Source: Mycolicibacterium mengxianglii (lineage in GTDB: Bacteria > Actinomycetota > Actinomycetes > Mycobacteriales > Mycobacteriaceae). From it: DNA of 64,000 nt. Location: positions 3,100,001 through 3,164,000 of the forward strand of contig NZ_CP065373.1 of the NCBI RefSeq assembly GCF_015710575.1. Reading direction: 5' to 3'. The number at the start of each line of letters is the position of its first letter. The first letter of the stretch is position 1. Below are positions 1 through 10,565 of the stretch, piece after piece. The position numbers and the translations under genes were made by a program. A model generated the notes under the pieces. That model saw only the letters and a list, made by a program, of their open reading frames with translations, was not told where the DNA came from and ran no database searches.

Positions 1-283
1 TGTCAACTCGCTGTTCCCGCACTCCCCCGCCACCGCCGAGAAGTCACGCTTCGTCGTCGGCGTCGAGGACTCCCCCAAACCACCGCCGCGCCGGATAACC
101 CTGACCCTGCCCGCGGTCACCCGGTCCCGCGAGGTGTGGCTGGTGGTCTCCGGCGAAGGCAAAGCCGACGCGGTGGCCGCCGCACTGGACGGCGCCGACG
201 CACTGGAGATACCTGCCGCCGGTGCGGTCGGCACCGAGAAGACGGTCTGGCTTCTCGACACCGGCGCCGCCGCCAAACTGTAG
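1..283 (+). CDS. pgl: 6-phosphogluconolactonase, C-terminal part (5' end outside window)
   Basis: The open frame runs from base 2 to a TAG at 281-283, giving the last 93 residues; the start lies before the window. It begins VNSLFP, matching the GHVNSLFP segment that follows the catalytic region in 6-phosphogluconolactonases (Pgl/DevB), and contains the usual ITLTLPAV stretch near the C terminus. The family hydrolyses 6-phosphogluconolactone in the oxidative pentose phosphate pathway in the cytoplasm. It converges on ppc with only six bases between the stop codons. Assignment rests on the tail alone, so the active-site part is not visible. Confidence 0.82.
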   Translation, partial: VNSLFPHSPATAEKSRFVVGVEDSPKPPPRRITLTLPAVTRSREVWLVVSGEGKADAVAAALDGADALEIPAAGAVGTEKTVWLLDTGAAAKL

Positions 284-289
284 GGCCTG

Positions 290-3106
290 CTATCCGCTGT
301 TACGCAGCGCGGTGGCCAGACCGCTCATGGTGAGCAGGATGCCGCGCTGCACCCGCTCCTCGGTGGCGCCGGAGCGGTATTGCCGCAGCAGCTCCACCTG
401 CAGGTGATTGAGCGGTTCCAGGTAGGGGAAGCGGTTGAACACCGACCGGGCCAGGGCCGGATTGTCGGCAAGCAGATCGTCGTAGCCGGTGATCGCCTTG
501 TACATGGCGATGGTGCGGTCATGCTCGGCGGCGATCATGTCGAACACCCGGTGCCGTAGCGCCTCGTCCTCGACCAGCTCGGAGTAGCGCGCCGCCAGCC
601 CCATATCCGACTTGGCCAGAACCTGCGCCATGTTGGACAGCACCGTCCGGAAGAATGGCCAGCGGCGGTAGAGATCACGCAGTACCTCCAGCCGGGCGTC
701 CTTGTCGTGGCCCCCTTCGGCGACCCACTCCTCGAAGGCGGTCCCCGTGCCGTACCAACCGGGCAGCATCACCCGCGACTGACTCCAGGCCAGCACCCAC
801 GGGATGGCCCGCAGGTCGGCGATCGACGTGGTGGGTTTGCGCGAGGTCGGCCTGCTGCCGATGTTGAGCGACCCGATTTCACTGACCGGTGTCGAGGCTT
901 TGAAATAGTCGACGAAACCCGGTGTGTCATGCACCAATTCGGCATATGCGCGCTGGGCGCGAGCAGCCAGGTCGTCGAGCACGTCGTAGGCGGCTGTCGC
1001 GGAGTCACCCAGCCCTTCGAGGTCGAGCAGCGTCGACTCCAGGGTGGCTGCCACCAATGTCTCCAAGTTGCGGTGGGCGGCCCGCGGCTCGGCGTACTTG
1101 GCCGCGATGATCTCGCCCTGTTCGGTGATGCGCAACGAACCCCGCACGGCTCCCGGCGGCTGCGCCAAGATGGCGTCGTAACTGGGACCGCCGCCGCGGC
1201 CCACGGTGCCGCCCCGGCCGTGGAACAACCGCATCCGGATGCCGGTCTTGGCAGCCATCTCCACCAGATCCAGCTCGGCACGGTAAAGGGCCCAGTTGGC
1301 CGCCAGATACCCGCCGTCCTTGTTGGAGTCGGAGTAACCGAGCATGATCTCCTGGCTTTCGCCGCGGGCGTGTACCAGGCCCCGGTACAGCGGCAGGCTC
1401 AACACCGCTTCCATGATCGCGGCGCCGTTCTGCAAGTCCTCGATGGTCTCGAACAGCGGAACCACCCCGACCGGGCTGTAGGGCTCCTCGCCGGAGGCGT
1501 CCAGCAGCCCCGCCTCTTTGAGCAGCAGCGCCGCCTCCAACATGTCCGAGACGGACTCGCACATCGAGATGATGTAGTTGGGCACCGCCTCGGGCCCGAA
1601 CACCGCGACCGCCCGCGCAGCCGCCCGCACGATGTCGAGTTCCTTGCGGGCCAGCTCGGACAGTTCGGCGTGCTCACCGGTCAGCGGCCTGCGGGTGCTG
1701 AGTTCGGCGACCAGCAGCTCGACCCGCTCCGGCTCCGGCAGCGACGCATAGTCGGGGTGCACACCGGCCCAGGCCAGCAGCTCCGCGACCACCTCCTCAT
1801 GCACGTCGGAGTTCTGCCGCATGTCCAGGCCGCAGAGATGGAATCCGAACACCCGCACGGCTTCGCGCAGCCGGGCCAGCCGGTCGTCGGCCAGTAGCGA
1901 GCTGCCGTTGGCGCGCAGCGACGCGTCCACGATGTCCAGGTCGGCGAGCAGCTGCGCCGGCGTGGCGTAGCGCGGCAACCCCAGGTCGAGCTGGTGTTCG
2001 GGTTGACGGTCCAGGACATCGGCGGCGGTGGTGCTCAGCCGGGCATGGACCACCCGCAGCGCCCGCCGGTAGGGCTCGTCGGCTCGGGCCGGCTCGTCGC
2101 ACAGGTCGGCCAACGCCGCCAGCTCGTCGCTGATGTGCACCAGCCGTGCCGACATCGACAGTTCCTCCTCCAACGCGGCCAGCTCGTCGAAGTAGTGCGC
2201 GAATGCGGTGTAGGCCGCGCTTCCGGTGGCCAGCCGCACCACCTCCGCGGTGACGTTCGGGTTGCCGTCGCGGTCACCGCCGATCCACGACCCGGGGCGC
2301 AGGATCGGGGCGGGCAGCAGATTCGCCTCCGGCCACCGGGTCCGCAGTGCCTCGCGCACGTCGGCGTTCACCTTCGGGATCACCTCGAAGAACGCCGCCG
2401 GGTAGTACCGCAGGCCCGTTTCGATCTCGTCCTGGATCTTCAAGCGCGACAACCTGATCAACGCCGTCTGCCACATCATCAGGATCTGCTTGCGTAGTTC
2501 GCGTTCGATGTCGGCGCCGTCACCGGTGGTGGTGAGTCCTGCCGACCGCAGGCGCATCAGCTCGGTGATGCGGTGCTGGGTGTCGAAGATGGTCCGCCGG
2601 CGCGTCTCGGTGGGATGGGCGGTGATCACCGGTGACACCAGCGCGCCGGTCAACGCCTCGGCGACGGTGGACGCATCCAGGTCGGCGGCGTCGAGCTTGA
2701 GGTAGGTCGCGGCCAGACTGCTGTTCTGCGGCGGTTCGCCGGCGGCCACGTGGATGGCCCGGCGGCGTTCCCGGTGAATGTCTTCGGCGACGTTGGCCAG
2801 CAGCGCGAAATGGGTGAAGGCGCGGATCACCGGGATGGCGGTCTTGGCGTCGATGCCGGCAAACAGCTGGGCCAGTTCGGCCCGGTCGATCTCGGACCGG
2901 CGAACCCGGAACGACTCGACCCGGGCCCGTTCGACCAGATCGAACATCTCGTCGCCGTTCTGCTCGCGCACGGTGTCGCCGAGGATCGCGCCCAGCAGCC
3001 GGATGTCCTCCCGCATCGGTTCGGTTGCCTCGCGCCCGACCTTGGTGCGGTGGACGGCGCCGATCGGTTCCAGCGCGGTGTCCGGGATATGTGAGGGGTC
3101 GACCAT
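290..3106 (-). CDS. ppc: phosphoenolpyruvate carboxylase
   Basis: A 938-residue protein of the usual length for bacterial PEP carboxylase, which converts PEP and bicarbonate to oxaloacetate (anaplerosis). Family signatures are intact: [13 protein letters not shown] with the catalytic His about residue 160, [12 protein letters not shown] about a third of the way in, [12 protein letters not shown], and the loop [14 protein letters not shown] in the C-terminal half. An upstream ATG at 3160 is in frame, but its added residues are Arg/Gly-rich and unlike the family, so I chose the ATG at 3106 ([10 protein letters not shown]). It lies downstream of secG in the same direction, separated by a strong hairpin, so it probably has its own promoter between 3107 and 3174. 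Confidence 0.96.
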   Translation of the reverse strand: MVDPSHIPDTALEPIGAVHRTKVGREATEPMREDIRLLGAILGDTVREQNGDEMFDLVERARVESFRVRRSEIDRAELAQLFAGIDAKTAIPVIRAFTHFALLANVAEDIHRERRRAIHVAAGEPPQNSSLAATYLKLDAADLDASTVAEALTGALVSPVITAHPTETRRRTIFDTQHRITELMRLRSAGLTTTGDGADIERELRKQILMMWQTALIRLSRLKIQDEIETGLRYYPAAFFEVIPKVNADVREALRTRWPEANLLPAPILRPGSWIGGDRDGNPNVTAEVVRLATGSAAYTAFAHYFDELAALEEELSMSARLVHISDELAALADLCDEPARADEPYRRALRVVHARLSTTAADVLDRQPEHQLDLGLPRYATPAQLLADLDIVDASLRANGSSLLADDRLARLREAVRVFGFHLCGLDMRQNSDVHEEVVAELLAWAGVHPDYASLPEPERVELLVAELSTRRPLTGEHAELSELARKELDIVRAAARAVAVFGPEAVPNYIISMCESVSDMLEAALLLKEAGLLDASGEEPYSPVGVVPLFETIEDLQNGAAIMEAVLSLPLYRGLVHARGESQEIMLGYSDSNKDGGYLAANWALYRAELDLVEMAAKTGIRMRLFHGRGGTVGRGGGPSYDAILAQPPGAVRGSLRITEQGEIIAAKYAEPRAAHRNLETLVAATLESTLLDLEGLGDSATAAYDVLDDLAARAQRAYAELVHDTPGFVDYFKASTPVSEIGSLNIGSRPTSRKPTTSIADLRAIPWVLAWSQSRVMLPGWYGTGTAFEEWVAEGGHDKDARLEVLRDLYRRWPFFRTVLSNMAQVLAKSDMGLAARYSELVEDEALRHRVFDMIAAEHDRTIAMYKAITGYDDLLADNPALARSVFNRFPYLEPLNHLQVELLRQYRSGATEERVQRGILLTMSGLATALRNSG

Positions 3107-3174
3107 AGCCACGATTATCGACGACGCGGGCCGCCCCCGCCCAACCGCGCGCCCGTCCACTGGGTCCGGACAAC

Positions 3175-3216
3175 ACAGAAGAGCCCGGGCGAATGCTCAC
3201 CCGGGCTCTTCTGTGA
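3175..3216 (-). terminator. strong stem-loop downstream of secG
   Basis: Perfect 16-bp inverted repeat (left arm 3175-3190, right arm 3201-3216) with a 10-base loop, ending 10 bases after the secG stop codon. On the minus strand no U-tract follows, so it would be a tract-less terminator or an mRNA-stabilising hairpin separating the gap-pgk-tpiA-secG operon from ppc. Confidence 0.72.
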
Positions 3217-3225
3217 GGTGTGTGG

Positions 3226-3459
3226 TTAGCCGTACTTGATCTGCAGGCCGATACCGATGATGGAGACCAGCCAGATTCCGGTCACGAACAACGTGAGCCG
3301 GTCGAGGTTCTTCTCCACCACGGTCGAACCGGACAAGCTGGACTGCACGCCGCCGCCGAACAGTGTCGACAGACCGCCACCCTTGGCGCGGTGCAGCAGC
3401 ACCAGCAATATCACCAGCAAGCTGGTGACGATCAGGGTGATCTGCAGAGCAAATTCCAT
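3226..3459 (-). CDS. secG: preprotein translocase subunit SecG
   Basis: A 77-residue protein with two hydrophobic segments (about residues 5-25 and 54-74) flanking the loop HRAKGGGLSTLFGGG, the SecG hallmark. SecG is the small subunit of the SecYEG channel in the cytoplasmic membrane. The ATG at 3459 matches the family N terminus; the frame is open further upstream but that part runs over tpiA. It is the last gene of the gap-pgk-tpiA run, 49 bases after tpiA, and is followed by a strong hairpin. Confidence 0.93.
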   Translation of the reverse strand: MEFALQITLIVTSLLVILLVLLHRAKGGGLSTLFGGGVQSSLSGSTVVEKNLDRLTLFVTGIWLVSIIGIGLQIKYG

Positions 3460-3477
3460 GGCGCTCACCTTACATGG

Positions 3478-3501
3478 GGTGATTTCGACGCGGAAATCAC
3501 C
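3478..3501 (-). promoter_or_regulatory. intercistronic hairpin between tpiA and secG
   Basis: Perfect 9-bp inverted repeat (3478-3486 and 3493-3501) with a 6-base loop, filling most of the 49-base tpiA-secG spacer and ending 18 bases before the secG ATG. No U-tract follows on the minus strand. It may limit read-through or act as a processing or stability element; function is inferred from position only. Confidence 0.5.
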
Positions 3502-3508
3502 GACGGGA

Positions 3509-4294
3509 TCAAGGCAGAGGTCCGCCGGCGGCGATCGCCGACAGGGTGGCGAACTGCTCGCCGTCCAGCGAGGCACCGCCCACCAACGCACCGTCGACGT
3601 CTTTCTGCCCGACGATCTCCCCGACGTTCTTGGCGTTCACCGAGCCGCCGTAGAGCACCCGTACGGTGCCCGCCACATCGGCACCGGCGAGCTCACCGAG
3701 CTCACCACGGATCGCCTTGCACACTTCCTGGGCGTCGGCGGCACTGGCCACCCGCCCGGTGCCGATCGCCCAGACGGGTTCGTAGGCGATCACCACCTGT
3801 GCGATCTGCTCGGCGGACAGCCCCGCCAGCGAGCCCTTGAGTTGGTTGACGTTGTAAGCCACGTGCTCGCCGGCCTCGCGGATCTCCAGCCCCTCCCCGA
3901 TGCAGACGATCGGGGTCAGCCCGTGCTTGAGCGCGGCCGCCGCCTTCGAGGCCACCAGAGCGTCGTCCTCGTGGTGGTAGGTACGCCGCTCGGAGTGACC
4001 GACGACGACGAAGGTGCAGCCCAGCTTGGCCAGAAACGCCCCGCTGATCTCTCCGGTGTAGGCACCCGAGTCATGTGCGGAGAGATCCTGACCGCCGTAG
4101 GTCAGGCGCAACTTGTCGCCGTCGACCAGCGTCTGCACACTGCGCAGATCGGTGAACGGCGGGATGACGGTGACGTCGACCTTGTCGAAGTACTTGTCCG
4201 GCAAGGAGAATGCGATCTTCTGCACCAGGGCGATGGCCTCGAAATGGTTGAGGTTCATCTTCCAGTTGCCGGCGATCAGTGGTTTCCGCGCCAT
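3509..4294 (-). CDS. tpiA: triosephosphate isomerase
   Basis: A 261-residue TIM-barrel enzyme interconverting dihydroxyacetone phosphate and glyceraldehyde 3-phosphate. It carries GNWKMN (catalytic Lys near residue 12), VVGHSERR with the catalytic His near residue 100, and the active-site Glu in [14 protein letters not shown], followed by the phosphate loop VLYGGSVN. Its ATG overlaps the last base of the pgk stop codon (TGATG), so the two are translationally coupled. It supplies DHAP balance in glycolysis and gluconeogenesis. Confidence 0.97.
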   Translation of the reverse strand: MARKPLIAGNWKMNLNHFEAIALVQKIAFSLPDKYFDKVDVTVIPPFTDLRSVQTLVDGDKLRLTYGGQDLSAHDSGAYTGEISGAFLAKLGCTFVVVGHSERRTYHHEDDALVASKAAAALKHGLTPIVCIGEGLEIREAGEHVAYNVNQLKGSLAGLSAEQIAQVVIAYEPVWAIGTGRVASAADAQEVCKAIRGELGELAGADVAGTVRVLYGGSVNAKNVGEIVGQKDVDGALVGGASLDGEQFATLSAIAAGGPLP

Positions 4295-5520
4295 CAGGAC
4301 TCCAGAACTTCGATGCCGGGAAGGGTTTTGCCTTCGAGGTATTCCAGGGATGCCCCACCGCCGGTGGAGATGTGCGAGAAGCCGTCCTCGGCCAGGCCGA
4401 GCTGACGCACCGCTGCCGCCGAATCACCGCCGCCCACAACGCTGAAGGCGCCCTTGGCGGTGGCACCGATGATCGCCTCGGCGACACCTTTGGTGCCCGC
4501 GGCGTACGCCGGGAACTCGAACACCCCCATCGGGCCGTTCCAGAACACGGTCTTGGCATTGGACAACAGCGTGGTGAACCGTTTGACCGACTCCGGGCCG
4601 ATGTCCAGACCCATCTTGTCGGCCGGGATCCGGTCGGCGGCCACGGTCTCCGGCGGGGAGTCGGCGGCGAACTTCTCGGTGACCACGATGTCGACGGGCA
4701 GGTGGATCACGTCGCCGTAGTCGTCGAGGAGCTTGCGGCAGGTGTCCACCATTTCCTCCTGCAGCAGCGAGGAGCCCACCGGAACACCTTGCGCGGCAAG
4801 GAAGGTGAAGCACATGCCGCCGCCGATGATGAGGCTGTCGGCCTTGGTGGCGAGGTTCTCGATGACTGCGAGCTTGTCGGAGACCTTGGACCCGCCGAGC
4901 ACCACCGCGTAGGGCCGCTCGCCTGCACTGGTCAGCTGCGCCAGGACCTCGACCTCGGCGGCCACCAGCGTGCCCGCGTAGGCCGGCAACACCTTCGCCA
5001 CGTCGTAGACCGAGGCCTGCTTGCGGTGCACCACCCCGAACCCGTCGGAGACGAACGCGCCTTCCCGTCCGCCCGGATCGTCGACCAGCTCGGCCAGCGC
5101 CTTGGCCAACGCCAGCCGTTCGGCATCGTCCTTGCTGGTCTCGCGCGGATCGAACCGGATGTTCTCCAGCAGCAGCACATCGCCGTCGGTGAGCCCTTCG
5201 GCCCGGGCGAGTGCGTCGGTGCCCACCACGTCGCCGGCCAGTTGCACGTGCCGGCCCAGCCGTTCCCCGAGCGCGGCGGCCACCGGGGCCAGGGAGAACT
5301 TCGGGTCCGGCGCGCCCTTGGGTCGGCCCAGGTGAGCGACCACAACCACTTTGGCGCCGGCCTCGGCCAGCGCTTTCAGCGTGGGCACAGAGGCGATGAT
5401 CCGGCCGGGGTCGGTGATCGTGCCGGTATCGGAGAGGGGGACGTTGAGGTCGGAGCGCACGAGCACGCCCCGACCCTGTACGCCCTCGGCCAACAGGTCA
5501 GACAGTGATTTGATCGCCAT
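4294..5520 (-). CDS. pgk: phosphoglycerate kinase
   Basis: A 408-residue monomeric kinase transferring phosphate between 1,3-bisphosphoglycerate and ADP. Visible motifs are VRSDLNVPL near the N terminus, AHLGRPKG, the hinge region [12 protein letters not shown], and the C-terminal nucleotide loop [11 protein letters not shown] followed by [14 protein letters not shown]. The ATG at 5520 (MAIKSLSDL) lies 17 bases from the gap stop codon; the frame is open further upstream but that part is antisense-like sequence over gap. It sits between gap and tpiA in the standard glycolytic operon. Confidence 0.97.
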   Translation of the reverse strand: MAIKSLSDLLAEGVQGRGVLVRSDLNVPLSDTGTITDPGRIIASVPTLKALAEAGAKVVVVAHLGRPKGAPDPKFSLAPVAAALGERLGRHVQLAGDVVGTDALARAEGLTDGDVLLLENIRFDPRETSKDDAERLALAKALAELVDDPGGREGAFVSDGFGVVHRKQASVYDVAKVLPAYAGTLVAAEVEVLAQLTSAGERPYAVVLGGSKVSDKLAVIENLATKADSLIIGGGMCFTFLAAQGVPVGSSLLQEEMVDTCRKLLDDYGDVIHLPVDIVVTEKFAADSPPETVAADRIPADKMGLDIGPESVKRFTTLLSNAKTVFWNGPMGVFEFPAYAAGTKGVAEAIIGATAKGAFSVVGGGDSAAAVRQLGLAEDGFSHISTGGGASLEYLEGKTLPGIEVLES

Positions 5521-5537
5521 GTTTACCGAGTTCAGGT

Positions 5538-6593
<1,056 letters not shown>

Positions 6594-6709
6594 TCAGCAA
6601 CCAGCCTAGTGGTGCGCGTCGGGCGCTGCGCGGATTGGTCGGGGTGACAATGTGACCTGTTTGACGCTGGAGAAAGTGATGCCTACCACCAGACGGGTAC
6701 TCGTACGGG

Positions 6710-7588
6710 GTGATCGTCGCCCGCGTGGAGGTCTCCAATCCCGACAAAGTGCTGTTTGCCGACGGCACCACCAAGCTTGCGCTGGCCAAGTATTACCAGG
6801 CAGTGGCCGCAATCATGGTGCCCTACCTCGCCGATCGCCCCATCAGCATGCAGCGCTTTCCCGACGGCATCTCCGAGCCGGGCTTTTACGAGAAGACGGT
6901 GCCCACGCATTTCCCCACCTGGGTGGACACCGTCAAAGTCGACACCGCCGACGACGTGCAGTGCCAAGTTGCGGTCAACGACGCACGGTCCCTGGTGTAC
7001 CTGGCCGATCAGGCGTGCATCACGATTCACACGTGGCTCAGCCGTGCCCGCGCATTGGAGTCACCGGATCAGCTGATCTTCGACCTGGATCCTTCGGTCG
7101 ATGACCTTGCCAAGGTGCGCCGAGCCACCGCCATGACCGGCGAGCTTCTCGACGAGATCGGTTTGACTTCATTCGTCAAGACCACCGGCTCCCGCGGTTA
7201 CCACGTGATGGTACCGCTTCGGCAGCGCGAAACATTCGACGAGACAAGGGAATTCGCCAAAGAAGTAGCCCAGGTTCTGGTTGGCCGGGCCCCGGAGCTG
7301 TTGACCTGTGAGCAACGCAAGGCCAACCGCGGCGACAAGGTGTACCTCGACGTCGCGCGAAACGGCTACGGCCAGACGGCCGTATCGCCCTATGCGGTGC
7401 GGGCCCTGCCGGGCGCGCCGGTGTCCACACCGATCGAATGGTACGAACTCGACCGGGTGGCCCCCGATGAATTCACCGTCGCCACCATCCCCGGGCGGCT
7501 GTCGCGCCGCGGCGATGCCTGGCACGGGATGCGCCGCCGGGCCCACGGTTTGGATCGGGCCAGGGACAAGCTGTCCCGCCTGAGCTGA
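6710..7588 (+). CDS. stand-alone LigD-type primase/polymerase (PrimPol) domain protein
   Basis: A 292-residue protein of the archaeo-eukaryotic primase fold, like the polymerase domain of mycobacterial LigD and the stand-alone PolD proteins; no ligase or nuclease domain is attached. It opens with VEVSNPDKVLF, the usual entry of this domain. Putative metal carboxylates are Asp125 and Asp127 in IFDLDPS and Asp215 in VYLDVARN; the nucleotide-binding SxGxH-like motif reads TTGSRGYHV (Ser162, His166). These enzymes add short NTP or dNTP stretches in end joining and gap filling. The GTG at 6710 is the first start after an in-frame stop and places the family N terminus correctly. It is divergent from gap and convergent with whiA, with no Ku or ligase gene nearby, so its partner is not visible. 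Confidence 0.85.
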   Translation: MIVARVEVSNPDKVLFADGTTKLALAKYYQAVAAIMVPYLADRPISMQRFPDGISEPGFYEKTVPTHFPTWVDTVKVDTADDVQCQVAVNDARSLVYLADQACITIHTWLSRARALESPDQLIFDLDPSVDDLAKVRRATAMTGELLDEIGLTSFVKTTGSRGYHVMVPLRQRETFDETREFAKEVAQVLVGRAPELLTCEQRKANRGDKVYLDVARNGYGQTAVSPYAVRALPGAPVSTPIEWYELDRVAPDEFTVATIPGRLSRRGDAWHGMRRRAHGLDRARDKLSRLS

Positions 7589-7621
7589 CCTCTGGGCTCC
7601 ACCGCTTCGAGGCCGAGTGGG

Positions 7622-8605
7622 TCAGGAATCCTCGAGCAGGTCGGGGGTGACGGCCGACTCGGTGTCGGGTATCCCCTCTTGCTTGGCCTTGCGGTCCGCC
7701 ATCGACAGCAATCGCCGAATACGGCCGGCCACTGCATCTTTGGTCATGGGCGGGTCAGCGAGCCGGCCGAGTTCCTCCAGGGAGGCCTGCCGGTGCTCGA
7801 CGCGCAGTTTGCCGGCGGTGGCCAGGTGGTTGGGCACCGTGTCACCGAGGATGTGCAGGGCCCGCTCCACCCGTGCAGCCGCGGCCACCGCGGCCCGGGC
7901 CGACCGGCGCAGATTGGCGTCGTCGAAATTGGCCAGCCGGTTGGCCGTCGCACGGACCTCACGCCGCATCCGGCGTTCTTCCCAGGTCAATCTGGTGTCC
8001 TGGGCGCCCATCCGGGTCAACAGCGCACCGATGGCTTCCCCGTCGCGCACCACCACCCGATCGGCGCCGCGCACCTCGCGGGCTTTGGCACTGACCCCGA
8101 GGCGTCGCGCCGCACCGACCAGCGCCAGCGCCGCCTCGGGCCCCGGGCAACTCACTTCCAGGGCGGAGGACCGGCCGGGTTCGGTCAACGAACCGTGCGC
8201 CAGAAAGGCGCCGCGCCAGGCCGCCTCGGCATCGGCGACGCTGCCGCCGACCACCTGCGCGGGCAAACCCCGCACCGGGCGCCCGCGCAGATCGAGCAGC
8301 CCGGTCTGCCTCGCCAGCGCTTCGCCGTCTTTGGCGACGCGCACCACGTAGCGGGTGCTCTTACGGATGCCGCTGGCGGACAGGACATGCACCACGGCGT
8401 TGTAGCCGTACAGATCGAAGATGTCCTTGCGGAGCCGGCGCGCGATGATGCCCAGATCAACCTCGGCCTCGACCACCACGCGGCCGGACACGATGTGCAG
8501 GCCACCGGCAAACCGCAACAAGGACGCCACCTCGGCACGCCTGGCGCTCACGGAATTGACCACCAGCCGGCTCAGCTCGTCTTTCACCTCGGCAGTCATC
8601 GCCAC
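7622..8605 (-). CDS. whiA: sporulation/cell-division transcriptional regulator WhiA
   Basis: A 327-residue DNA-binding protein: an N-terminal LAGLIDADG-homing-endonuclease-like part (about residues 10-210) that has lost nuclease function in the family, and a C-terminal helix-turn-helix (about 250-310) including [12 protein letters not shown]. In streptomycetes WhiA acts with WhiB on sporulation septation; in mycobacteria it is conserved and presumed to regulate division or growth. The GTG at 8605 is used; an ATG two codons later (8599) overlaps the yvcK stop as ATGA and could be the real start. It is the last gene of the uvrC-rapZ-yvcK-whiA operon. Confidence 0.95.
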   Translation of the reverse strand: MAMTAEVKDELSRLVVNSVSARRAEVASLLRFAGGLHIVSGRVVVEAEVDLGIIARRLRKDIFDLYGYNAVVHVLSASGIRKSTRYVVRVAKDGEALARQTGLLDLRGRPVRGLPAQVVGGSVADAEAAWRGAFLAHGSLTEPGRSSALEVSCPGPEAALALVGAARRLGVSAKAREVRGADRVVVRDGEAIGALLTRMGAQDTRLTWEERRMRREVRATANRLANFDDANLRRSARAAVAAAARVERALHILGDTVPNHLATAGKLRVEHRQASLEELGRLADPPMTKDAVAGRIRRLLSMADRKAKQEGIPDTESAVTPDLLEDS

Positions 8606-9624
8606 GAATCGTCACCTCTCGGTCCACTCACATCGGAAGCCGACGTCGGCGTAGTCGGTACCACCGGATCGCCCCCTCCCGCCGAGACATATTGCAATGC
8701 CGCGGCCAGCTTCGCCGGATCATGTAAAGGTGTACCAGGTCGGGAGACGTCAGCGAACTGAACTCGGGCATCGAGGACGCTCGCCGTTCGCTGCAGTTGC
8801 AGCCGTTCGCGCTCGCCCCGCACACTGCCAGCGTCGACGATGATGTCATGGACGGTGAACTGGGGTGCATGCTGGGCCAGTACGTGCAGGTGGCGTTCGG
8901 CGGAAAAGCCCGCCGTCTCCCCCGGCTCGGCAGCCAGGTTGAGCACCAGCGCCCGGCGCGCGGATGTGGCCCGCAGCGCTGTCACCAGGTCGGGAACCAG
9001 CACGTGCGGGATCACACTTGTGAACCAGGATCCCGGCCCCAGCACCACCAGGTCGGCGTTCATGATCGCGTCCACCGCCTGCCGGGTGGCGGGCGGGCTG
9101 CCGGGCAGCAACCGCACCCGGCGCACTTTTCCCGGCGTCGTCGCGATCGCGACCTGCCCGCGGATCACCCGGCTCATCCGCGGATCGGATTCCAGGCCCG
9201 CCACGTCGGCCTCGATCTGCAGCGCAATCGGGCACATCGGCAGTACCCGCCCCCTCACGCCGAGGATCCGGCCGAGCTCATCGAGTGCGGCCACCGGATC
9301 AGCGAGCACCTCATTGAGACCGGCGAGCATCAGATTGCCGATCGGGTGGCCGGCCAGAGCACCGCTGCCGCCGAATCGGTGCTGGATGATCGTCGCCCAC
9401 AGTCGACCTTGCGGACTGTCAGACGCCAACGCCGCCAACGCCATTCGTAGATCGCCCGGCGGCACGATATCGAGTTCGCTGCGCAGCCGCCCCGAGGAAC
9501 CGCCGTCGTCGGCGACGGTGACCACAGCGGTGATGTGGGGTGTCAGCCGCCGCGCGGCCGACAAGGTGGCATACAGCCCGTGGCCACCCCCGAGCGCGAC
9601 GATGCGGTTGATCGCCGTCGTCAT
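8596..9624 (-). CDS. yvcK: YvcK/CuvA-family protein (UDP-sugar-binding gluconeogenesis factor)
   Basis: A 342-residue cytoplasmic protein with the family N terminus [14 protein letters not shown], then [12 protein letters not shown] and GNLMLAGL, characteristic of the YvcK/CofD-like fold. Characterised members bind UDP-sugars and are needed for growth on gluconeogenic carbon and for correct cell shape and peptidoglycan synthesis; the mycobacterial member is known as CuvA. The start ATG overlaps the rapZ stop as ATGA and its own stop overlaps whiA, so the operon is tightly coupled. Confidence 0.94.
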   Translation of the reverse strand: MTTAINRIVALGGGHGLYATLSAARRLTPHITAVVTVADDGGSSGRLRSELDIVPPGDLRMALAALASDSPQGRLWATIIQHRFGGSGALAGHPIGNLMLAGLNEVLADPVAALDELGRILGVRGRVLPMCPIALQIEADVAGLESDPRMSRVIRGQVAIATTPGKVRRVRLLPGSPPATRQAVDAIMNADLVVLGPGSWFTSVIPHVLVPDLVTALRATSARRALVLNLAAEPGETAGFSAERHLHVLAQHAPQFTVHDIIVDAGSVRGERERLQLQRTASVLDARVQFADVSRPGTPLHDPAKLAAALQYVSAGGGDPVVPTTPTSASDVSGPRGDDSWR

Positions 9625-10565
9625 TCGCGACCCAGATCGCGGTGCAGTACCCGCACCGACATCTGGTCGCCACCGGTGAGCCGGCCGGCGAGCGCCTCGG
9701 CGATGGCAACACTGCGGTGTTTACCGCCGGTGCAGCCGATGGCGACGGTCATGTAACGCTTTCCCTCCCGGCGGTAACCCTCGACAACCAGGCCCAACAG
9801 CTCGTGGTAGGTCTCCAGGAACCTGTCCGCGCCCGGCTGACCCAGCACGTAATCGCGCACCGCGGGGTGCTGACCGGAATGTGGGCGTAGGTCGTCTACC
9901 CAATGTGGGTTCGGAAGGAACCGCACGTCCATCACCATGTCGGCGTCCATCGGCAATCCGTATTTGAAACCGAACGATTCCACCGTCACCGCCGTCAGCG
10001 GCACCGTCTCGCCGCCGAACGCCTGCTCGATACTGGCGCGCAGGGCGGGCACCGGCAGGCTGGAGGTGTCGATCACCAGGTCGGCGCCGGCGCGCACGGG
10101 GGCGAGCATCACCCGCTCGGCGGCGATGCCCTCGGCCAGGGTCATCCCGGCCTGCAGCGGATGGCTGCGGCGGTTCTGCTCGTAGCGGCGCACCAGGATG
10201 TCATCGGAGGACTCCAGGAACAGCACCTGCGGCGTGATACCGCGGGTGGCCAGTTCGGTGCGCACCGAGTCGAGGTCCCCGGTGAAGCCGCGGGAGCGGG
10301 CGTCCATCACCACCGCCAACTGGGTGATCCGCGATCCGGCCGCCAGACCGAGGTCGACCATCCGCGCGATCAGTTCCGGGGGCAGGTTGTCGGCGACGTA
10401 CCAGCCAAGGTCCTCGAGGACCTTGGCCGCCGTGCCGCGCCCGGCACCCGAGAGCCCGGTGACCAGTACCACCTCGATACCGGAATCCGGCTCCGCGCTG
10501 ACGTCGTCCGAATGAGACCGCATCACCGACTCGTCTGCACCTTCTGCGTTGATCGTCATCCCCAT
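9621..10565 (-). CDS. rapZ: RapZ/YvcJ-family nucleotide-binding protein
   Basis: A 314-residue P-loop protein of the RapZ family. The N-terminal NTP-binding loop reads [10 protein letters not shown] (about residues 37-46), with Arg where the classical Walker A Lys sits; as I recall, the same form occurs in other mycobacterial members. The C-terminal domain has [19 protein letters not shown] and CTGGKHRSV, typical of the regulatory half. RapZ controls amino-sugar synthesis through small RNA decay in E. coli; the actinobacterial role is unsettled. Either ATG 10565 or ATG 10559 could start it; the latter forms an ATGA overlap with the uvrC stop. Confidence 0.93.
   Translation of the reverse strand: MGMTINAEGADESVMRSHSDDVSAEPDSGIEVVLVTGLSGAGRGTAAKVLEDLGWYVADNLPPELIARMVDLGLAAGSRITQLAVVMDARSRGFTGDLDSVRTELATRGITPQVLFLESSDDILVRRYEQNRRSHPLQAGMTLAEGIAAERVMLAPVRAGADLVIDTSSLPVPALRASIEQAFGGETVPLTAVTVESFGFKYGLPMDADMVMDVRFLPNPHWVDDLRPHSGQHPAVRDYVLGQPGADRFLETYHELLGLVVEGYRREGKRYMTVAIGCTGGKHRSVAIAEALAGRLTGGDQMSVRVLHRDLGRE

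Noticed and set aside
707..1897. 396-codon open frame antisense to ppc
   Set aside because: Shadow of ppc in a high-GC genome, without ribosome site or recognisable motifs.
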